A stretch of DNA of 5,002 nucleotides from Actinomycetota bacterium. Lineage in GTDB: Bacteria; Actinomycetota; Actinomycetes; Nanopelagicales; Nanopelagicaceae. Position numbers and translations under genes: made by a program. This document shows, piece after piece, positions 3,570 to 5,002 of the stretch (positions within the stretch are counted from its first letter, which is position 1; each line of letters starts with the position of its first letter). The stretch covers positions 1-5,002 of the forward strand of contig WLDZ01000082.1 of the NCBI GenBank assembly GCA_009704515.1, in the 5' to 3' direction. The notes under the pieces were generated by a model. The model was not told where the DNA came from, did no database searches, and saw only the letters and a program-made list of their open reading frames with translations.

Positions 3570-5002
3570 ATGGCCTCACTCGACTCGAAACTCAGCGGAG
3601 TCGTTGGAGACCGAACAGCAAAAGTTTTTACCGATGTATTCGGCTATCGCTCCGTGGGTGATCTCTTAGGCCACTTGCCTCGCAGATATTTAGTGCGCGG
3701 TGAACTCAGCAATATTGCAGAACTCAATGAAGGGGATGAAGTAACAATCCTCGCTGAAGTTCATAGCGTTGCAGTGCGCAGATTTCAGGCACGTAAAGGT
3801 AATTTACTTGAAGTGATAGTCACTGATGGAACAGCAAAGTTATCACTGACATTTTTCAACCAGGCCTGGCGCGAGAAAGATTTACGGGTTGGTAGGCAAG
3901 GACTCTTTGCTGGCAAAGTCGGAATCTTTAATCAAAAGCGACAACTTTCTCACCCTGATTACGAAATGATTGCAGATGGTGGAGATGTCGATGGCGCAGT
4001 CGAAGGTTTCGCTGGCAAATTCCTTCCGCTCTACCCATCTTCTGCAAAGTTACCTTCATGGAAGATATCTCAATCAATTGATTTAGCTTTAGCTTCAATA
4101 GACCATATCGATGATGTACTGCCGGAAAAATTGAGAGAAAAATACGGTTATCCAACAATCACGCAAGCTCTCATGCAGATTCATCACCCAGTCGATCTTG
4201 AAACGGCAGAGCAATCTCGCGAAAGAATGATTTTTGATGAAGCGCTCTTACTGCAATTATTGCTATTGCGCAGGAAAGCGGAGCTTCGCGCGCTTGATGC
4301 AGTTGCTCGTCCTCATAAGGTTGGTGGTTTACTCGATGCCTTTGATGCCAGACTTCCCTTTGAGTTAACGCAGGGCCAGCGTGATGTTGCTACCGAGTTG
4401 GTAGAAGATCTTTCGGCGGCACATCCGATGCACCGCTTATTGCAGGGTGAAGTTGGTTCTGGAAAGACAGTAATCGCCTTGCGAGCGGCGCTCCAAGTGA
4501 TTGATAACGGTGGTCAAGTAGCCCTGCTCGCTCCCACGGAAGTACTAGCAGGCCAGCACATTCGTACCTTCAAGAAGTTGTTGGGTGATTTAAGTGACGG
4601 AGGAATGTTAGGTGGCTCCGAACTTTCAACTCGCATCACTCTCTTAACGGGATCACAGAACGCTGCTGCTAGACGCGAAGCTTTGAGTGAAATCAAATCT
4701 GGTGCGGCGGGATTAGTTGTGGGAACACATGCTCTCTTAGGAGATACAGTTGATTTTAAAGATCTCGCTTTAGTAATTGTCGATGAGCAACATCGCTTTG
4801 GCGTCGAGCAACGCGATGCACTGAGAGCAAAGGCCTCTCTATCTCCTCATCTTCTCGTAATGACCGCAACACCGATTCCACGAACAGTTGCGATGACAAT
4901 CTTTGGGGACCTTGATGTTTCTACTTTGCGCGAGCTACCACTTGGGCGACAGAAAATCATGACGCATTTGGTTCCGGTCGAAGAGAAGCCGCATTTTCTT
5001 GA
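3570..5002 (+). CDS. recG: ATP-dependent DNA helicase RecG, N-terminal two thirds (runs off the right edge)
   Basis: RecG is a superfamily-2 translocase that regresses stalled replication forks and branch-migrates Holliday junctions. From ATG 3570, 477 residues are visible; full-length RecG is usually about 680-750 aa. Residues 1-150 hold the N-terminal region and OB-fold wedge that binds the branched DNA (LPRRY at 36-40, LSLTFFN at 91-97). The helicase core then shows ELTQGQ (265-270), Walker A GEVGSGKT (293-300), APTEVLAGQH (321-330), LLTGS (358-362), VGTHALL (384-390), the RecG-type DEQH box in DEQHRFGVEQR (405-415) and TATPIPRT (432-439). The insertion GMLGGSELSTR (345-355) before LLTGS resembles actinobacterial RecG. 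Helicase domain 2 and the C-terminal TRG region lie beyond the window. It diverges from rpmB; the DAK-type kinase gene often preceding recG in Actinobacteria is absent. Confidence 0.97.
   Translation, partial: MASLDSKLSGVVGDRTAKVFTDVFGYRSVGDLLGHLPRRYLVRGELSNIAELNEGDEVTILAEVHSVAVRRFQARKGNLLEVIVTDGTAKLSLTFFNQAWREKDLRVGRQGLFAGKVGIFNQKRQLSHPDYEMIADGGDVDGAVEGFAGKFLPLYPSSAKLPSWKISQSIDLALASIDHIDDVLPEKLREKYGYPTITQALMQIHHPVDLETAEQSRERMIFDEALLLQLLLLRRKAELRALDAVARPHKVGGLLDAFDARLPFELTQGQRDVATELVEDLSAAHPMHRLLQGEVGSGKTVIALRAALQVIDNGGQVALLAPTEVLAGQHIRTFKKLLGDLSDGGMLGGSELSTRITLLTGSQNAAARREALSEIKSGAAGLVVGTHALLGDTVDFKDLALVIVDEQHRFGVEQRDALRAKASLSPHLLVMTATPIPRTVAMTIFGDLDVSTLRELPLGRQKIMTHLVPVEEKPHFL

Noticed and set aside
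3928..4158. 76-codon open frame antisense to recG
   Set aside because: It lies in the conserved RecG wedge-to-helicase linker region, with no ribosome binding site or family resemblance.

Overview
The window reads as an ordinary housekeeping stretch of a chromosome from a streamlined, moderate-to-low-GC actinobacterium. The order gpsA, ddl, a stand-alone Lrp/AsnC ligand-binding protein, thiL, rpmB, recG is the backbone of a block that I recall from many Actinobacteria. The RecG carries the short insertion between helicase motifs Ia and II, and the ribosomal protein L28 is the zinc-ribbon form, both of which fit that phylum. The base composition is well below that of streptomycetes or mycobacteria, intergenic gaps are very short, and two genes appear to have leaderless starts. 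My best guess is a freshwater acI/Nanopelagicales-type organism; this is inference from style and gene order, not a match.

Layout. 1-911 (+) is the 3' part of gpsA, cut by the left edge. It overlaps by 4 bp (ATGA) with ddl, 908-1948 (+). A 77-aa Lrp/AsnC-type RAM-domain protein lies on the minus strand at 1955-2188 and converges on ddl with a 6-bp gap. Divergent from it is thiL, 2224-3150 (+); only 35 bp separate the two start codons, and this gap holds both proposed promoters. thiL and rpmB (3172-3360, minus) converge on a strong hairpin placed inside the last codons of thiL, with a T-run on each side, so it probably terminates both genes. A 209-bp gap with several inverted repeats follows, holding the rpmB 5' region and the recG upstream region. 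recG starts at 3570 (+) and runs off the right edge with 477 residues visible.

How the genes work together. gpsA (glycerol-3-phosphate for phospholipids) and ddl (D-Ala-D-Ala for peptidoglycan) form a translationally coupled cell-envelope pair. thiL makes thiamine diphosphate, rpmB supplies a 50S subunit protein, and recG remodels stalled forks and recombination intermediates. They are neighbours by conserved order rather than one pathway.

No mobile element, CRISPR array, tRNA, rRNA or defence system was found. I do not see an undescribed multi-gene system. The points most worth a second look are regulatory: the overlapping divergent leaderless promoters, the terminator embedded in thiL, and the paired hairpins between rpmB and recG. 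Departures from family consensus in ThiL and Ddl also merit checking.
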